From Sulfurimonas marina (lineage in GTDB: Bacteria; Campylobacterota; Campylobacteria; Campylobacterales; Sulfurimonadaceae), in assembly GCF_014905095.1 (NCBI RefSeq), contig NZ_CP041165.1, positions 1,984,001-2,048,000 of the forward strand: a stretch of 64,000 nt of DNA, given 5' to 3'. Shown piece after piece: positions 43,821 through 53,292 of this stretch. How positions within the stretch are numbered: position 1 is the stretch's first letter; each line of letters opens with the position of its first letter. The notes beneath the pieces were generated by a model. The model was not told where the DNA came from, did not search any database, and saw only the letters and a program-made list of their open reading frames with translations. The translations under genes were made by a program, and so were the position numbers.

Positions 43821-44606
43821 TTATTCAAAATAAGCACTAACATATCCAACTACGCTTTGCTCGTCATGACTCATCTCCGCACTTGTTCTATAATCCAATA
43901 TATGTCCATGCAGACCAGATTTTTTTGCACTTTTGATCATCCCTTCTACACCTATCATACCACACGCTTCACACCCTTGATGCAGTTTTGTAATATCTAG
44001 ATTCTCTATAGCCTCTACACATATCTCATCAAGAGTATTCGCCTCTTTAAGAGTATAAAAATGACTTAGATCCGTACTTATAATAATCCCTATATCTTGC
44101 TGTTGTAAAAGAAAATCTATAATCCCTGAAATAGTATCGGAGTAAGCACTGGAATAAACCAGTTCAACAAGTTTAATGTCCGGTATATAATATTTTAAAA
44201 ACGGAAACTGTACCTCTGTTGAATGCTCATGATGTGCCTGAGGGAAAAATGAGAGTTGCAACTGTTCTTGTAACATTTTTACGATCTCTTGATCACTCTC
44301 TATACTGCCAAACGGCGTATCATACTTTTCATACGGGCAGATACTTACACCGTGAAAAGCGACTCTGTGAGACGGGCCAATTACTACAAATCTTTTTATC
44401 CCCGAATGTTCCAGCATTCTGTGTGCTATATTTGCAGTATATCCGGAAAATACATATCCTGCATGCGGCACTATTACTGCACGAGTTTTGGTATTTGGCA
44501 AAGTATAATTATCATCGTAGACCTTGGTAAAATACTCAAAATATTTTTGGATATCATCTGCACTTGCCGGATAAAAACTGCCGTTGACACTCATCTCTCT
44601 GTTCAT
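43821..44606 (-). CDS. AmmeMemoRadiSam system protein B (MEMO1 family)
   Basis: About 261 residues of the MEMO1/dioxygenase-like fold. The ATG at 44606 overlaps the stop of the radical SAM gene (ATGA), so I prefer it to a start 39 bases upstream. Histidines fit the metal site: IVPHAGYVFSGYTA, GPSHRVAFHG and STDLSHF. Third gene of a trio of AMMECR1, radical SAM and MEMO proteins whose joint function is not settled. Confidence 0.88.
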   Translation of the reverse strand: MNREMSVNGSFYPASADDIQKYFEYFTKVYDDNYTLPNTKTRAVIVPHAGYVFSGYTANIAHRMLEHSGIKRFVVIGPSHRVAFHGVSICPYEKYDTPFGSIESDQEIVKMLQEQLQLSFFPQAHHEHSTEVQFPFLKYYIPDIKLVELVYSSAYSDTISGIIDFLLQQQDIGIIISTDLSHFYTLKEANTLDEICVEAIENLDITKLHQGCEACGMIGVEGMIKSAKKSGLHGHILDYRTSAEMSHDEQSVVGYVSAYFE

Positions 44607-45592
44607 TGCCAAACTCCCTCTATTTTTTCCCCACAACTTGTACATTTAGAGTCTTTCAATCCCACGATTTCTGCAAAATATCCATCTCTTTGCACAACTT
44701 TTGCTTCACATGCCGGACAATATGTTGAACCATCAGTTATTACATTACCTAGATATACATACTTTATCCCATACTTATATGCTATATCTCTTGCTTTTTC
44801 AAGTGTTTCGATCGGAGTACTTGGTGTATCTAACATCTTATAATCAGGATGAAATGCGCTGAAATGCCAAGGGATTTCAGTACCTAATTTAGAAGAGATA
44901 AACTCTGCCATCTTGTTTATCTCTTCCTCACTATCATTTACACCGGGAATTAAAAGAGTGGTGATCTCCAGCCATATATCACTTTTAGCAAATTCAACTA
45001 ATGACTCTAAAACTCCATCTAGATTTGTTTTTAGTACCTTTTTATAATAATCGTGTGAAAAACTTTTAAGATCAATATTTGCAGCATCAACCCAACTCTT
45101 CATATCTTCCAAAACTTCATGCGATTCATATCCACTTGAAACAAATACGTTTTTTAAACCTTTTTCTTTTGCCAATACACCGATATCTTTTGCATAAGGG
45201 TACCAGATAGTAGGTTCGTTGTATGTATAGCTTATACTCTCTGTATTATGCTCTAATGCAAGTGCAACTATCTCCTCGGGAGAGTAATTTACAGCTTCAT
45301 TGATTTGTGTTGTTTGAGAGATATCATAATTTTGACAAAACGGACATCGGAAATTACATCCGACCGTTCCAAGCGATAAAGATCTGCTTCCGGGTAAAAA
45401 ATGGTATAGCGGTTTTTTCTCTATTGGGTCAACATGCAATGCACTAGGGTGTCCATATGTAGCATTTACAAGCTCACCATTGATGTTATAGTTTATCCCA
45501 CAAATACCGTTTTTGTTCTCTTTTAACGTACAGTAATGTTTGCATAAAACACAGGTGATTGAATGGTCATCTTTATAACGATAATATTGCAT
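44603..45592 (-). CDS. AmmeMemoRadiSam system radical SAM enzyme
   Basis: 329 residues of the pyruvate-formate-lyase-activase-like group. The cluster motif is CNFRCPFCQNYDIS (CX3CX2C). Extra cysteines near the N-terminus (CVLCKHYC...CGI) and the C-terminus (CPAC..., CTSC) could bind further metal. SYTYNEPTIW and the TLLIPGVNDSEEEI block are family features. Overlaps AmmeMemoRadiSam protein A by 20 bases upstream and protein B downstream. Confidence 0.92.
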   Translation of the reverse strand: MQYYRYKDDHSITCVLCKHYCTLKENKNGICGINYNINGELVNATYGHPSALHVDPIEKKPLYHFLPGSRSLSLGTVGCNFRCPFCQNYDISQTTQINEAVNYSPEEIVALALEHNTESISYTYNEPTIWYPYAKDIGVLAKEKGLKNVFVSSGYESHEVLEDMKSWVDAANIDLKSFSHDYYKKVLKTNLDGVLESLVEFAKSDIWLEITTLLIPGVNDSEEEINKMAEFISSKLGTEIPWHFSAFHPDYKMLDTPSTPIETLEKARDIAYKYGIKYVYLGNVITDGSTYCPACEAKVVQRDGYFAEIVGLKDSKCTSCGEKIEGVWQ

Positions 45593-46145
45593 CGTATCTC
45601 TCCTCTATTGCATCAACGTGATATCTATACATTGTCGGATGTTGCTGGTATATTGAAGGGTTCCCACCTGCTTTATATGACAGATGTTCTAAAAACTGTT
45701 CAACTCTTGGAATATCATCCCACACCTGAGGTAAAAATGTTCCTTGATAACCTCCACCTTGAAGAATCAGACCATCTTTATGGGGTTCTATTTTTGAGAG
45801 TAAATCATCATAATCAGTGTATTCAATAATTTCAGGGGGAGTTAAAACGGAGACTTCTATATCTAATGCATCAAGTTCACTTGCTCTTAAAGGGGAAAAT
45901 CTCGGATCGCTAAAAGCAGCTGAAAGTGCATTTTGAATTATATCGTCAACAAGACTACGATGGGCTATGATCGAGCCTATACATCCACGCAGCTGTTTAT
46001 CGTAATGGAGCGTTACAAAACAGGCACCATCTTTTTTTAAATAAGGATACTCACTAACTACAGCCTCTTCATCAAAGCTATAACTGGGATCCAAACGAGA
46101 TATGATCGCACTTTTGGCGATACGCAATAAAATTGTATCTAGCAT
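45573..46145 (-). CDS. AmmeMemoRadiSam system protein A (AMMECR1 domain)
   Basis: 190 residues of the AMMECR1 fold. The signature LRGCIGSI is visible (KQLRGCIGSIIAHRSL), then AFSDPRFSPL and VLTPPEIIEY, then LPQVWDDIPRVEQFLEHLSYKAG. First gene of the trio. The AMMECR1-MEMO-radical SAM combination is widespread in anaerobic prokaryotes; a chemical role is inferred but not known. Confidence 0.92.
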   Translation of the reverse strand: MLDTILLRIAKSAIISRLDPSYSFDEEAVVSEYPYLKKDGACFVTLHYDKQLRGCIGSIIAHRSLVDDIIQNALSAAFSDPRFSPLRASELDALDIEVSVLTPPEIIEYTDYDDLLSKIEPHKDGLILQGGGYQGTFLPQVWDDIPRVEQFLEHLSYKAGGNPSIYQQHPTMYRYHVDAIEERYDAILSL

Positions 46146-46264
46146 AAAAATCCTCCATTACATTCGGAGCTATTGTTATATTATAATACAAAAGTTGAAA
46201 AAAAGAAAATTTTATAAAGTTTTGGAAGAAAACCTAAGAAGTTTTAGATTTTATATAGATTGTG

Positions 46265-46314
46265 CCTGAGGAGAGATAAGGCTAGGCTAATAGCCTGCCA
46301 TTCTCTCATCTGGT
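46265..46314 (-). terminator. Long hairpin downstream of porB
   Basis: On the minus strand GAGAGA...TCTCTC encloses GGC/GCC and then AGGCT/AGCCT around ATT, with some outer pairs. The stem is about 17 bp with small interruptions. It is 30-80 bases after the porB stop. There is no U-run, so it may protect the 3' end of the abundant por message or act with another factor. The rest of 46146-46344 holds nothing else I can identify. Confidence 0.55.
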
Positions 46315-46344
46315 GCAAGATGCGTGAAAGCTAAAGCTTCGCTA

Positions 46345-47301
46345 TTAAACGCGAGCTTCTTCACGGCGGTTTAAGTACGCCCAGTTAGCATCTACTCTAT
46401 CTTGCCACTCTTTGATAAGGTGTTTGTACTCATCTTTGAAAAGGTGTTTGAAACGACCTTGAGCCGCTAAGTACTCTTCAACAGGTACAACATTTTTAGG
46501 ACGGTAAGTGATGTTTAACTCATGTCCGTCAATGATCTCATATAGTGGGAATACTAATGAGTCAGTTGATAAATCACTTAAGTACATAGTATCTTTTGGA
46601 TCGAATTTCCACTCAGTTGTACAAGGTGAAACAGCATTGATAAATACCGGTCCATCTACTGCGAAACCGTGTTGGATTTTCTTAACCATGTCTTTCCATT
46701 TATTTGGAGCAACTTGTGCAGAGTATGGGATACCATGAGAAGCCATGATTGAAACCATATCTTTTTTGTTTTGTTTTTCACCGTAAGATACGCGTCCAGC
46801 TGGAGCTGTCGTAGAACTTGAACCAATTGGTGTAGATGATGAACGTTGACCACCTGTATTTGCGTAAACTTCGTTATCTAAAACAACGTGCATGATGTTA
46901 TGACCACGTTCCATACAACCAGAGATCCATTGGAAACCGATATCGTAAGAAGCACCGTCACCCGCGAAAGATACGAATTTAGGATTACGATCAGGTTGTT
47001 TTAGTCTACCTTTACGAGCAAGTGCTTTATGCATAGCTTCAGCACCAGCAACTGCAGTTGAACCATTCTCAAAACCGATATGGATCCAAGAAGCATCCCA
47101 TGAAGTATATGGGTAAACTGCCGTACAAACTTCAAGACATCCCGTTGAAGCTGAAAGTACTAAGTCATCGTTTGTAGCATTTAAAACTTCACGAACGATG
47201 ATAGAGTGAGCACAACCAGGACAAAGAAGGTTAGCACCTTCAAATCTATCCGCTGAAGTTGAGAACTCTTTTAAGTTTTTAATTTTTTTCATTTCACTCA
47301 T
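46345..47301 (-). CDS. porB: 2-oxoacid (pyruvate):acceptor oxidoreductase, beta subunit
   Basis: The thiamine-pyrophosphate subunit of the four-subunit pyruvate:ferredoxin oxidoreductase. CPGCAH near 28 and STGCLEV contribute cluster cysteines, and SFAGDGASYDIGFQW...DNEVYANTGGQRS is the TPP-binding block. 318 residues. In autotrophic Campylobacterota this enzyme runs in reverse to fix CO2 on acetyl-CoA. Last gene of porGDAB. Confidence 0.93.
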   Translation of the reverse strand: MSEMKKIKNLKEFSTSADRFEGANLLCPGCAHSIIVREVLNATNDDLVLSASTGCLEVCTAVYPYTSWDASWIHIGFENGSTAVAGAEAMHKALARKGRLKQPDRNPKFVSFAGDGASYDIGFQWISGCMERGHNIMHVVLDNEVYANTGGQRSSSTPIGSSSTTAPAGRVSYGEKQNKKDMVSIMASHGIPYSAQVAPNKWKDMVKKIQHGFAVDGPVFINAVSPCTTEWKFDPKDTMYLSDLSTDSLVFPLYEIIDGHELNITYRPKNVVPVEEYLAAQGRFKHLFKDEYKHLIKEWQDRVDANWAYLNRREEARV

Positions 47302-47310
47302 GATAATGTC

Positions 47311-48534
47311 CTATAAAAATGATAGTTTCGGTCCACGAACACCGATAAACTGTTGTAATGGAGTTGTAACTTTACCAGCATCAACATTTGCCTGAAGTTC
47401 AGTAAATAGATCAGTTAAATGTGCTTTTGTTAAGTCACGACCACCAAGACCATATACATAACCAGAAAGTAATGCTTTTGTATCTGTGTTGAATAATGCA
47501 CCTGCAATTTCGTTAAATAACATACCTGGAGCACCATTTGGAGATGAACGGTCTAACGCTGCAATAGCTTTCACATCTTTAAGTGCCGCTTTAATTTGCT
47601 CAAATGGGAATGGACGAATAACACGGATACCAACAACACCAGCTTTGATACCTTTTGCTCTCATCTCAGTTGCAACTTCACGAGCAGTCTCAACTGAAGT
47701 ACCCATACATACAACTGCTACATCAGCATCAGCCATATCGTACTCTTCAACGATGTTGTATTTACGACCACTTAATTTTTCAAACTCATCAAATGCAGTT
47801 TGAATTTTTGGAAGTACTTTAGTCATAAGGTCATTGTGTTGACGAGCTTTATGCTCAAAGTGCCAATCTTCCTCTGTTTGTACACCGTGTGTTACAGGAT
47901 GTTCAAAGTCAAGCATATCATTCATAGGTTTAAAGTCACCTACAAAGTTATACCCTTGATCATCAGTTAAAGTTTTTACACCTTGTGCAGTATGTGAAGT
48001 CATGAAACCGTCTTGGTGAACCATAGCCGGTAATCTTACATCATGATCTTCTGCAACTTTAAATGCAATGAAGTTTAAATCATAAGCATCTTGTGGGCAG
48101 TAAGCATCAAATTGAATCCAACCAGAATCACGACCAAGGTACATATCTGAGTGGTCACCGTTTACGTTAAGCGGAGCAGCAAGTGCACGGTTAACAACAT
48201 TTAAAACGATTGGTAAACGCATACCAGACGCTTGGTATAAAGTCTCTACCATTAGTGCAAAACCTTGAGAAGATGTTGCAGTAGCAACACGACCACCCGC
48301 AGCTGCAGCACCGATACATCCAGACATAGCTGCATGTTCAGATTCAACCATAACAAATTCACCCTCAACGTAGTTATCCGCTAAGAATTTTGCATACCCT
48401 TCAACAATTGGAGTAGAAGGAGTAATAGGATACGCAGCAACAACATCGATTTGACATTGTCTCATTGCTTGAGCAGCAGCGAAGTTTCCATCCCATACTT
48501 CAATGTCTCTTAATTCCATTTTATCAAATGCCAT
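47311..48534 (-). CDS. porA: 2-oxoacid (pyruvate):acceptor oxidoreductase, alpha subunit
   Basis: 407 residues. The N-terminal domain has AAYPITPSTPIVEGYAKF and the MVESEHAAMSGCIGAAAAGGRVATATSSQGFALM block. The C-terminal half has the transketolase-like AVVCMGTSVETAREV and RVIRPFPFEQI. It forms the catalytic dimer with PorB. Its ATG directly follows the porD stop. Confidence 0.94.
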   Translation of the reverse strand: MAFDKMELRDIEVWDGNFAAAQAMRQCQIDVVAAYPITPSTPIVEGYAKFLADNYVEGEFVMVESEHAAMSGCIGAAAAGGRVATATSSQGFALMVETLYQASGMRLPIVLNVVNRALAAPLNVNGDHSDMYLGRDSGWIQFDAYCPQDAYDLNFIAFKVAEDHDVRLPAMVHQDGFMTSHTAQGVKTLTDDQGYNFVGDFKPMNDMLDFEHPVTHGVQTEEDWHFEHKARQHNDLMTKVLPKIQTAFDEFEKLSGRKYNIVEEYDMADADVAVVCMGTSVETAREVATEMRAKGIKAGVVGIRVIRPFPFEQIKAALKDVKAIAALDRSSPNGAPGMLFNEIAGALFNTDTKALLSGYVYGLGGRDLTKAHLTDLFTELQANVDAGKVTTPLQQFIGVRGPKLSFL

Positions 48535-48930
48535 CTATTTCTCCTTAGTTTCTTTCTCTGGCCATCTAGCAATCTCAGTCTCTTCGTCTGCGTGCTCTGG
48601 GAACATTAAAAGTGATTTAGGGTTTGTTGGACAAACCTCAACACATATACCACAACCTTTACAGTGGTCCATATCTACACCAACCATTTTTTTATCTCTA
48701 GAAATAATAGAGATATCCGGGCAGTAGATCCAACAAAATTGACAATCGATACAATAGTCTTTGTTGAAAACCGGTTTTTCAATTCTCCAGTCTGCAACAG
48801 ATGCAGAGAAAGAGTTGTTTTGAGAATAATTACGATCCTCTTGTAATGTTCCGGCGATATCATCAATACCACCGTCAAAAGAACGTAACATAGCTCCTAT
48901 TTCAAATTCATTCCAACCTGTATTTGCCAT
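48535..48930 (-). CDS. porD: 2-oxoacid (pyruvate):acceptor oxidoreductase, delta (ferredoxin) subunit
   Basis: 131 residues with two 4Fe-4S motifs, CIDCQFCWIYCPD and CKGCGICVEVCPTNP, which carry electrons between the TPP site and external ferredoxin. The first 60 residues precede the clusters. Second gene of the por operon, 10 bases after porG. Confidence 0.94.
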   Translation of the reverse strand: MANTGWNEFEIGAMLRSFDGGIDDIAGTLQEDRNYSQNNSFSASVADWRIEKPVFNKDYCIDCQFCWIYCPDISIISRDKKMVGVDMDHCKGCGICVEVCPTNPKSLLMFPEHADEETEIARWPEKETKEK

Positions 48931-48940
48931 TATACGCTCC

Positions 48941-49498
48941 TTACTTTACTTCGTCATATGCACGCTGAATAGCGACCATATTTGCATCGATAATTTTTTG
49001 TGGTAGTTTTGCAAGAATTCTTTGCATACTTTCTTTGAAGAATTCAATGTCATACATACCAGAAATTTTCATGAAAGCACCTAGCATCGGCGTATTTGGA
49101 ATAGGACGACCGATAGTCTCTTGTGCAATCTTAATACAATCAACAGTATAAACTTCTTTATCTGCTAGCTTTGGCTGAGACTTTTTTAACTCTTCTGTAG
49201 TCATGTGAGTTGTAATAATATATTTTGTTGTATCTTTGTGGTTAATAGTCACATCAGATGTGTAAACTAATGCTGGGTCTATCACGAAAACATAATCAGG
49301 TTCCATATATTTTTCATGATTCATAATCATCTCATCGTCAACACGGTTGTACGCAGTCATTGCAGCACCACGCTTAGCTGAACCATAGAATGCAAATGCT
49401 TGTACATGCTTACCAGTTGTAGAAATTACGTCCGCTAAACCTTTAGCACCTGTAACGGCACCTTGACCAGCACGACTATGCCATCTGATTTCTAGCAT
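48941..49498 (-). CDS. porG: 2-oxoacid (pyruvate):acceptor oxidoreductase, gamma subunit
   Basis: 185 residues. The opening IRWHSRAGQGAVTGAKGLADV is the typical gamma domain (coenzyme A-contacting). AFAFYGSAKRGAAMTAYNRVDD and PNTPMLGAFMKISG follow. First gene of porGDAB; the 115 bases upstream are AT-rich and should hold the operon promoter. Confidence 0.93.
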   Translation of the reverse strand: MLEIRWHSRAGQGAVTGAKGLADVISTTGKHVQAFAFYGSAKRGAAMTAYNRVDDEMIMNHEKYMEPDYVFVIDPALVYTSDVTINHKDTTKYIITTHMTTEELKKSQPKLADKEVYTVDCIKIAQETIGRPIPNTPMLGAFMKISGMYDIEFFKESMQRILAKLPQKIIDANMVAIQRAYDEVK

Positions 49499-49614
49499 AA
49501 ATTCTCCTTAATCTTTTCGAGAAATGTGATTTTCTCTATACTTTTAGATGTTAGTATTTTAGAAAAGATGCACTTAAATATAGCTTGATAATATAATATA
49601 GATTACTTTACAAG

Positions 49615-50265
49615 TTAATTGTGTGTTTCTTTTACACTCTTTAGGTATTTAATCGCCTCATACGCGTTGTTAAAAATGGTTTTAGTGTGTTTTTCTAGAG
49701 TATTTTTTACCCCATATCCGCTTAAAACGCCTATTGAATTAACCGAAGCGTTTTGAGCACTTATTAGATCTAGTTCAGTATCCCCTATCATCCAAATATT
49801 TTTTTGTTGAATATTTGAGAAAGATTCTAAAGCTTTTTGTATCGGTTCTGCATGAGGTTTTGGATTTTCAACGTGTTCACGCCCTATTAAAACTTGAAAC
49901 TTTTCCATGATTCCGAAATGCTCCATCAGCACTTGAGAATATTTTCCTGTCTTTGTAGTAACAATACCGAGCTCTGCAAACTGACTTGCCAGCTCCACAG
50001 CTTCTCTTGCCTGCGGTAAAAGTTCAGTCTTTAGTGTTGAAATTTTTCTGTAATGTTCTTTGTAAGTGTCAACAAAATCCCAAACCCTTTCCTGTGCTAC
50101 ACCAAGATCACTAAACATTACGTCTAAAGGGTGTCCAATCAATATTTTTATCTCTTCGTCGCTTGGATGGGGATGGTTATGAGAGTCAAATGAGTGGTGG
50201 AACCCTTCTAAAATAGCCTCAGTCGAGTCTATTAGGGTACCGTCTAAATCGAAAAGGATAATCAT
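49615..50265 (-). CDS. HAD-family phosphatase (phosphoglycolate phosphatase-like)
   Basis: 216 residues. Motif I FDLDGTLIDS, motif II TTKTGKYS, motif III lysine in ENPKPHAEPI, motif IV GDTELDLISAQNASVNSIGV. The size and the cap fit Gph/PpaX-type phosphatases. Its start base is the last base of the upstream porin gene, so it shares the porin transcript. The substrate is uncertain. Confidence 0.85.
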   Translation of the reverse strand: MIILFDLDGTLIDSTEAILEGFHHSFDSHNHPHPSDEEIKILIGHPLDVMFSDLGVAQERVWDFVDTYKEHYRKISTLKTELLPQAREAVELASQFAELGIVTTKTGKYSQVLMEHFGIMEKFQVLIGREHVENPKPHAEPIQKALESFSNIQQKNIWMIGDTELDLISAQNASVNSIGVLSGYGVKNTLEKHTKTIFNNAYEAIKYLKSVKETHN

Positions 50266-51635
50266 TAGAATTTGTAGTTTGCAATCACTCTGTATTGCGC
50301 CAGTTTAATTTGTTCTTTCATATTTCCGTCTTTTAAGATACCGCTGTTATTTTCTACCCAGATACCTTTTAGTGCTATAGAAAAATGTTTGTCGTATTTA
50401 TATCCAAGCACTACATTGTAATCTCTTTGGTCTTTATCAAATCCTGCTCTTGAATTTGTAGTATTTAAAAATGAAAGAGTCGTTGAAAATCCTTTATAGC
50501 CAGTAAAGTCAAAACCTTGTGCATATGCAAGTTTAACCCCTTGTGAACCACCGATATATACACTGTCTGCATTAAGAGCCGAACCGTAAATAGACTGGAA
50601 AAGATCGTTTGACGTGATCATGTTTGTAAAAAGCGGAGTACCGTCCCACGGTAATACTAAAGAATCGTGAGAACCTTCATCTCTTAAAACATTTGAATAA
50701 GCAAGTGTAAATGCAGACTCGTCAATTTTCGCAGTTGCTTTGATCGCAAAAGCATTTACATTTATTTTTCCATCTGCTATTTTGCCATCTGAATAAGTTT
50801 CATTTGCTGCAAAAAAATCATCGGCACTTCCAACACTAAACTGATTAATATACTGTGCAGCCAATGTTGTTGCAACATTGTCAAACTTCTGCGTAATTTT
50901 TGCATCTAAGTAGATTGAATTCATAAAGTCAGTAGCATAATACTCGTATGCTCTTACCTCAAACTTATCTGTTTTAAATACACCGTCAAGCATATAAACA
51001 TTCCCGTTATCAGAACCTGTGACTGCCACTGTATCTGCACCTAATGCATGCTCAATAATTTTTGTAAATCTGTCAGACGTTCTTTGTTTAAATTTATCTA
51101 AGTAAGAAAAGCCGAGGGCAATCTCATCATTCACTTTATAATCTACAAATGCACCTTCAACAGCAGATGGAAGCATTCTTACCTCTTTAGCATCTACCAG
51201 TGGAGAGTGCATCACTTCTCTACCAAATGTGAATGCTAAATTGTCGTATGTGTATTTAATATACGCTTCACCAAGCACTGAGAAAGAATCATCTGCTCTG
51301 TTAGGATCACTGTAATATGTACCGTTATCTTTCCCAAGAATAGAAGTATCTACTTTTGTTACATCATTATTAAGAAAAAAACCATTCGTTGTCATAAATG
51401 TAACTTTGGCACTAAACCCTTTTAACTGTGCCGTTTCATATGTTAGTTGCCCACCAAGTGAGTTGGCATTGGCTGATGTACTTGAAGTAGATGTATCTTT
51501 ATCTGTTTGGATGTAGTAGTATTTTACGTTTGCGTTTACATTCCCCTCTGTAAACATCTTCTCTACACTGTTTACTTCATTCGCAGTTAATAAGCTCCCC
51601 GCAACCAGTAAACTTCCTAGTAATTTTTTATTCAT
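50265..51635 (-). CDS. OprD-family outer-membrane porin
   Basis: 456 residues from the ATG at 51635 (MNKKLLGSLLVAGSLLTANE), which follows an AGGGGAAATA. An upstream start would put 37 non-signal residues ahead of the signal peptide. Mature features include VEKMFTEGNVNANVKYYYIQTD, LGGQLTYETAQLKGFSAKVTF, GEAYIKYTYDNLAFTFGREV and the terminal YRVIANYKF, the pattern of Campylobacterota OprD-type barrels. It follows a peptide-binding protein gene, so peptides are a candidate substrate. Confidence 0.88.
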   Translation of the reverse strand: MNKKLLGSLLVAGSLLTANEVNSVEKMFTEGNVNANVKYYYIQTDKDTSTSSTSANANSLGGQLTYETAQLKGFSAKVTFMTTNGFFLNNDVTKVDTSILGKDNGTYYSDPNRADDSFSVLGEAYIKYTYDNLAFTFGREVMHSPLVDAKEVRMLPSAVEGAFVDYKVNDEIALGFSYLDKFKQRTSDRFTKIIEHALGADTVAVTGSDNGNVYMLDGVFKTDKFEVRAYEYYATDFMNSIYLDAKITQKFDNVATTLAAQYINQFSVGSADDFFAANETYSDGKIADGKINVNAFAIKATAKIDESAFTLAYSNVLRDEGSHDSLVLPWDGTPLFTNMITSNDLFQSIYGSALNADSVYIGGSQGVKLAYAQGFDFTGYKGFSTTLSFLNTTNSRAGFDKDQRDYNVVLGYKYDKHFSIALKGIWVENNSGILKDGNMKEQIKLAQYRVIANYKF

Positions 51636-51693
51636 TATTTCCCCTATATGATTCAAAAGCGGCGATTTTAGTGAAATTATGATTAAAAAATTC

Positions 51694-53190
51694 TTATTTT
51701 TCCCATCGGATATAATTATGCCATATTCCGCTAAGGGCAGGTTCAATATTTTTTATATCTTTATTGACGGCAGTTATTGAGTTTGGAATATATAAAAAGA
51801 GATAGGGATTGTCATTAGTTATGATCGAGGACATCTCTTGCCACACTTTTGCCAATGCTTTTCGGTCAACCATAGCCTGTGACTCTTCGATCATCTTATC
51901 TATCTTTTTATTTTTATATCCTACAAGGTTAAATCCACCTGTTTTATCGTTATCACTATGCCAGAACATGTACGGATCAGGTGTAGGGGAGAGTCCCCAG
52001 CCAAGAAGTACGGCATCAAACTTATGTGGGAATACTACTGTATTTAAAAATGCCTGCCACTCCATTACTCTGAGCTTTACGATAACTCCTGCCTGTGCTA
52101 ATTGGTGTTGCAGAATCTCTGCCGCGTATGGTCTAATCTTACTCGAGTTTGAAGTTACTATCTCAAAAGTAAAAGGGTTGTTTTCATCATACCCTGCTTT
52201 TTTAAGTAGATGCTTTGCTTTTTGTATATCTTGCTTCGGTGCTTTTACATCCGGATTAAAAGCTGCACTTCCCGGTAAAAACGGTCCCGTACAAACCTTA
52301 GCATGTTTAAAAAAAAGAATATCTACCAACTCTTGTCTATCTATTGCTAAAGAGAGAGCTTCTCTTACATCCGGATTTTGAAACTTTTCCTCTCGTAAAT
52401 TAAATCCGAGATAAGTATATGAGAGTGAAATTTTTTCATAAATATTGAAGTTATTGAAAAACTCTTTATTTAACTGTCTTTCATACGCCATAGGTTCAAG
52501 TGAACCGAGATCGAGCTTAGAAGATTTTAACATCAGAAAACTTGTCATAGAATCTGCGATCACATGAAAAGCAATTTTGTCGATCTTTGCTCTCCCTTCA
52601 AAATACTCGTCAAATGCTGTAAGTTCGATATCTTTTGAGAACTCTAATTTTTCAAGTTTATAAGCCCCTGTCCCAATCGGATTTGTATTAAACTTGGAAC
52701 TCATCATATTTTTTTCATTTTTTAAAATATGTTCGGGGATAATCCCCATCATCCAAGTCTCTAATGCTTTAAAATAAGGTTTTTTATAACTTACTTCAAC
52801 CGTATAGTCATCAATAATTTTCACATCATCTACAAAGCGAAATCCAGAACTGTAAGGAGAAGAGATTTTGTCCGATATCAGAGTTTTGTACGTAAAAAGT
52901 ACATCTTTTGCACTGAAGGTTTCTCCATCATGCCACTTTACACCTTTTCGCAACTCAAACACTAAAGTTTTATCATCTTTAAAGTAGTAGTTTTGAGCCA
53001 AATCTCCGATGATATTTTTATTGTCTTTGTCATATTTTAAAAGACCGTTAAAGATAAATCCCGCGATCTCTCCCGAGCTGGAATCAGTTGCAAGCAAAGG
53101 GTTTAGTCTTGAAGGGTTTGCCGAAGTTGCAAGATGCAATGTTGATGCTATAAGATTGAATGTAAAAATAAATATTATTAGAAATTTCAT
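51694..53190 (-). CDS. ABC-type peptide-binding periplasmic protein (SBP family 5)
   Basis: 498 residues with a signal peptide (MKFLIIFIFTFNLIAS). Family blocks are LHLATSANPSRLNPLLATDSSSGEIAGFIFNGLLKYD, FELRKGVKWHDGETFSAKDVLFTY and REALSLAIDRQELVDILF. Solute-binding proteins of this family take oligopeptides, nickel complexes or similar. No permease or ATPase of the family is adjacent; instead an OprD porin follows. Confidence 0.9.
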   Translation of the reverse strand: MKFLIIFIFTFNLIASTLHLATSANPSRLNPLLATDSSSGEIAGFIFNGLLKYDKDNKNIIGDLAQNYYFKDDKTLVFELRKGVKWHDGETFSAKDVLFTYKTLISDKISSPYSSGFRFVDDVKIIDDYTVEVSYKKPYFKALETWMMGIIPEHILKNEKNMMSSKFNTNPIGTGAYKLEKLEFSKDIELTAFDEYFEGRAKIDKIAFHVIADSMTSFLMLKSSKLDLGSLEPMAYERQLNKEFFNNFNIYEKISLSYTYLGFNLREEKFQNPDVREALSLAIDRQELVDILFFKHAKVCTGPFLPGSAAFNPDVKAPKQDIQKAKHLLKKAGYDENNPFTFEIVTSNSSKIRPYAAEILQHQLAQAGVIVKLRVMEWQAFLNTVVFPHKFDAVLLGWGLSPTPDPYMFWHSDNDKTGGFNLVGYKNKKIDKMIEESQAMVDRKALAKVWQEMSSIITNDNPYLFLYIPNSITAVNKDIKNIEPALSGIWHNYIRWEK

Positions 53191-53238
53191 TGGGGCATTA
53201 TATACAAAAAATTTAAAAGGAAAAATAGAAAGAGAGAA

Positions 53239-53261
53239 TATCCAGAGAAAAACTCTGGATA
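53239..53261 (-). terminator. Terminator of the rplM-rpsI operon
   Basis: TATCCAGAG and CTCTGGATA pair perfectly over 9 bp with a 5-base loop, about 30 bases after the rpsI stop. On the minus strand a T/C-rich tract (TTCTCTCTTTCTATTTTT) follows, fitting a Rho-independent terminator. Confidence 0.8.
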
Positions 53262-53292
53262 AGTTGTAAGAAAAGTTTTCTCGAAGAAACGA

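Noticed and set aside
46256-46345. Possible third copy of the tandem repeat found after petC
   Set aside because: Only short words (TTTAATAGC, ATCTTGC) are shared, and the CTTTAGT and CAAGCGAAG boxes are absent or not in order.
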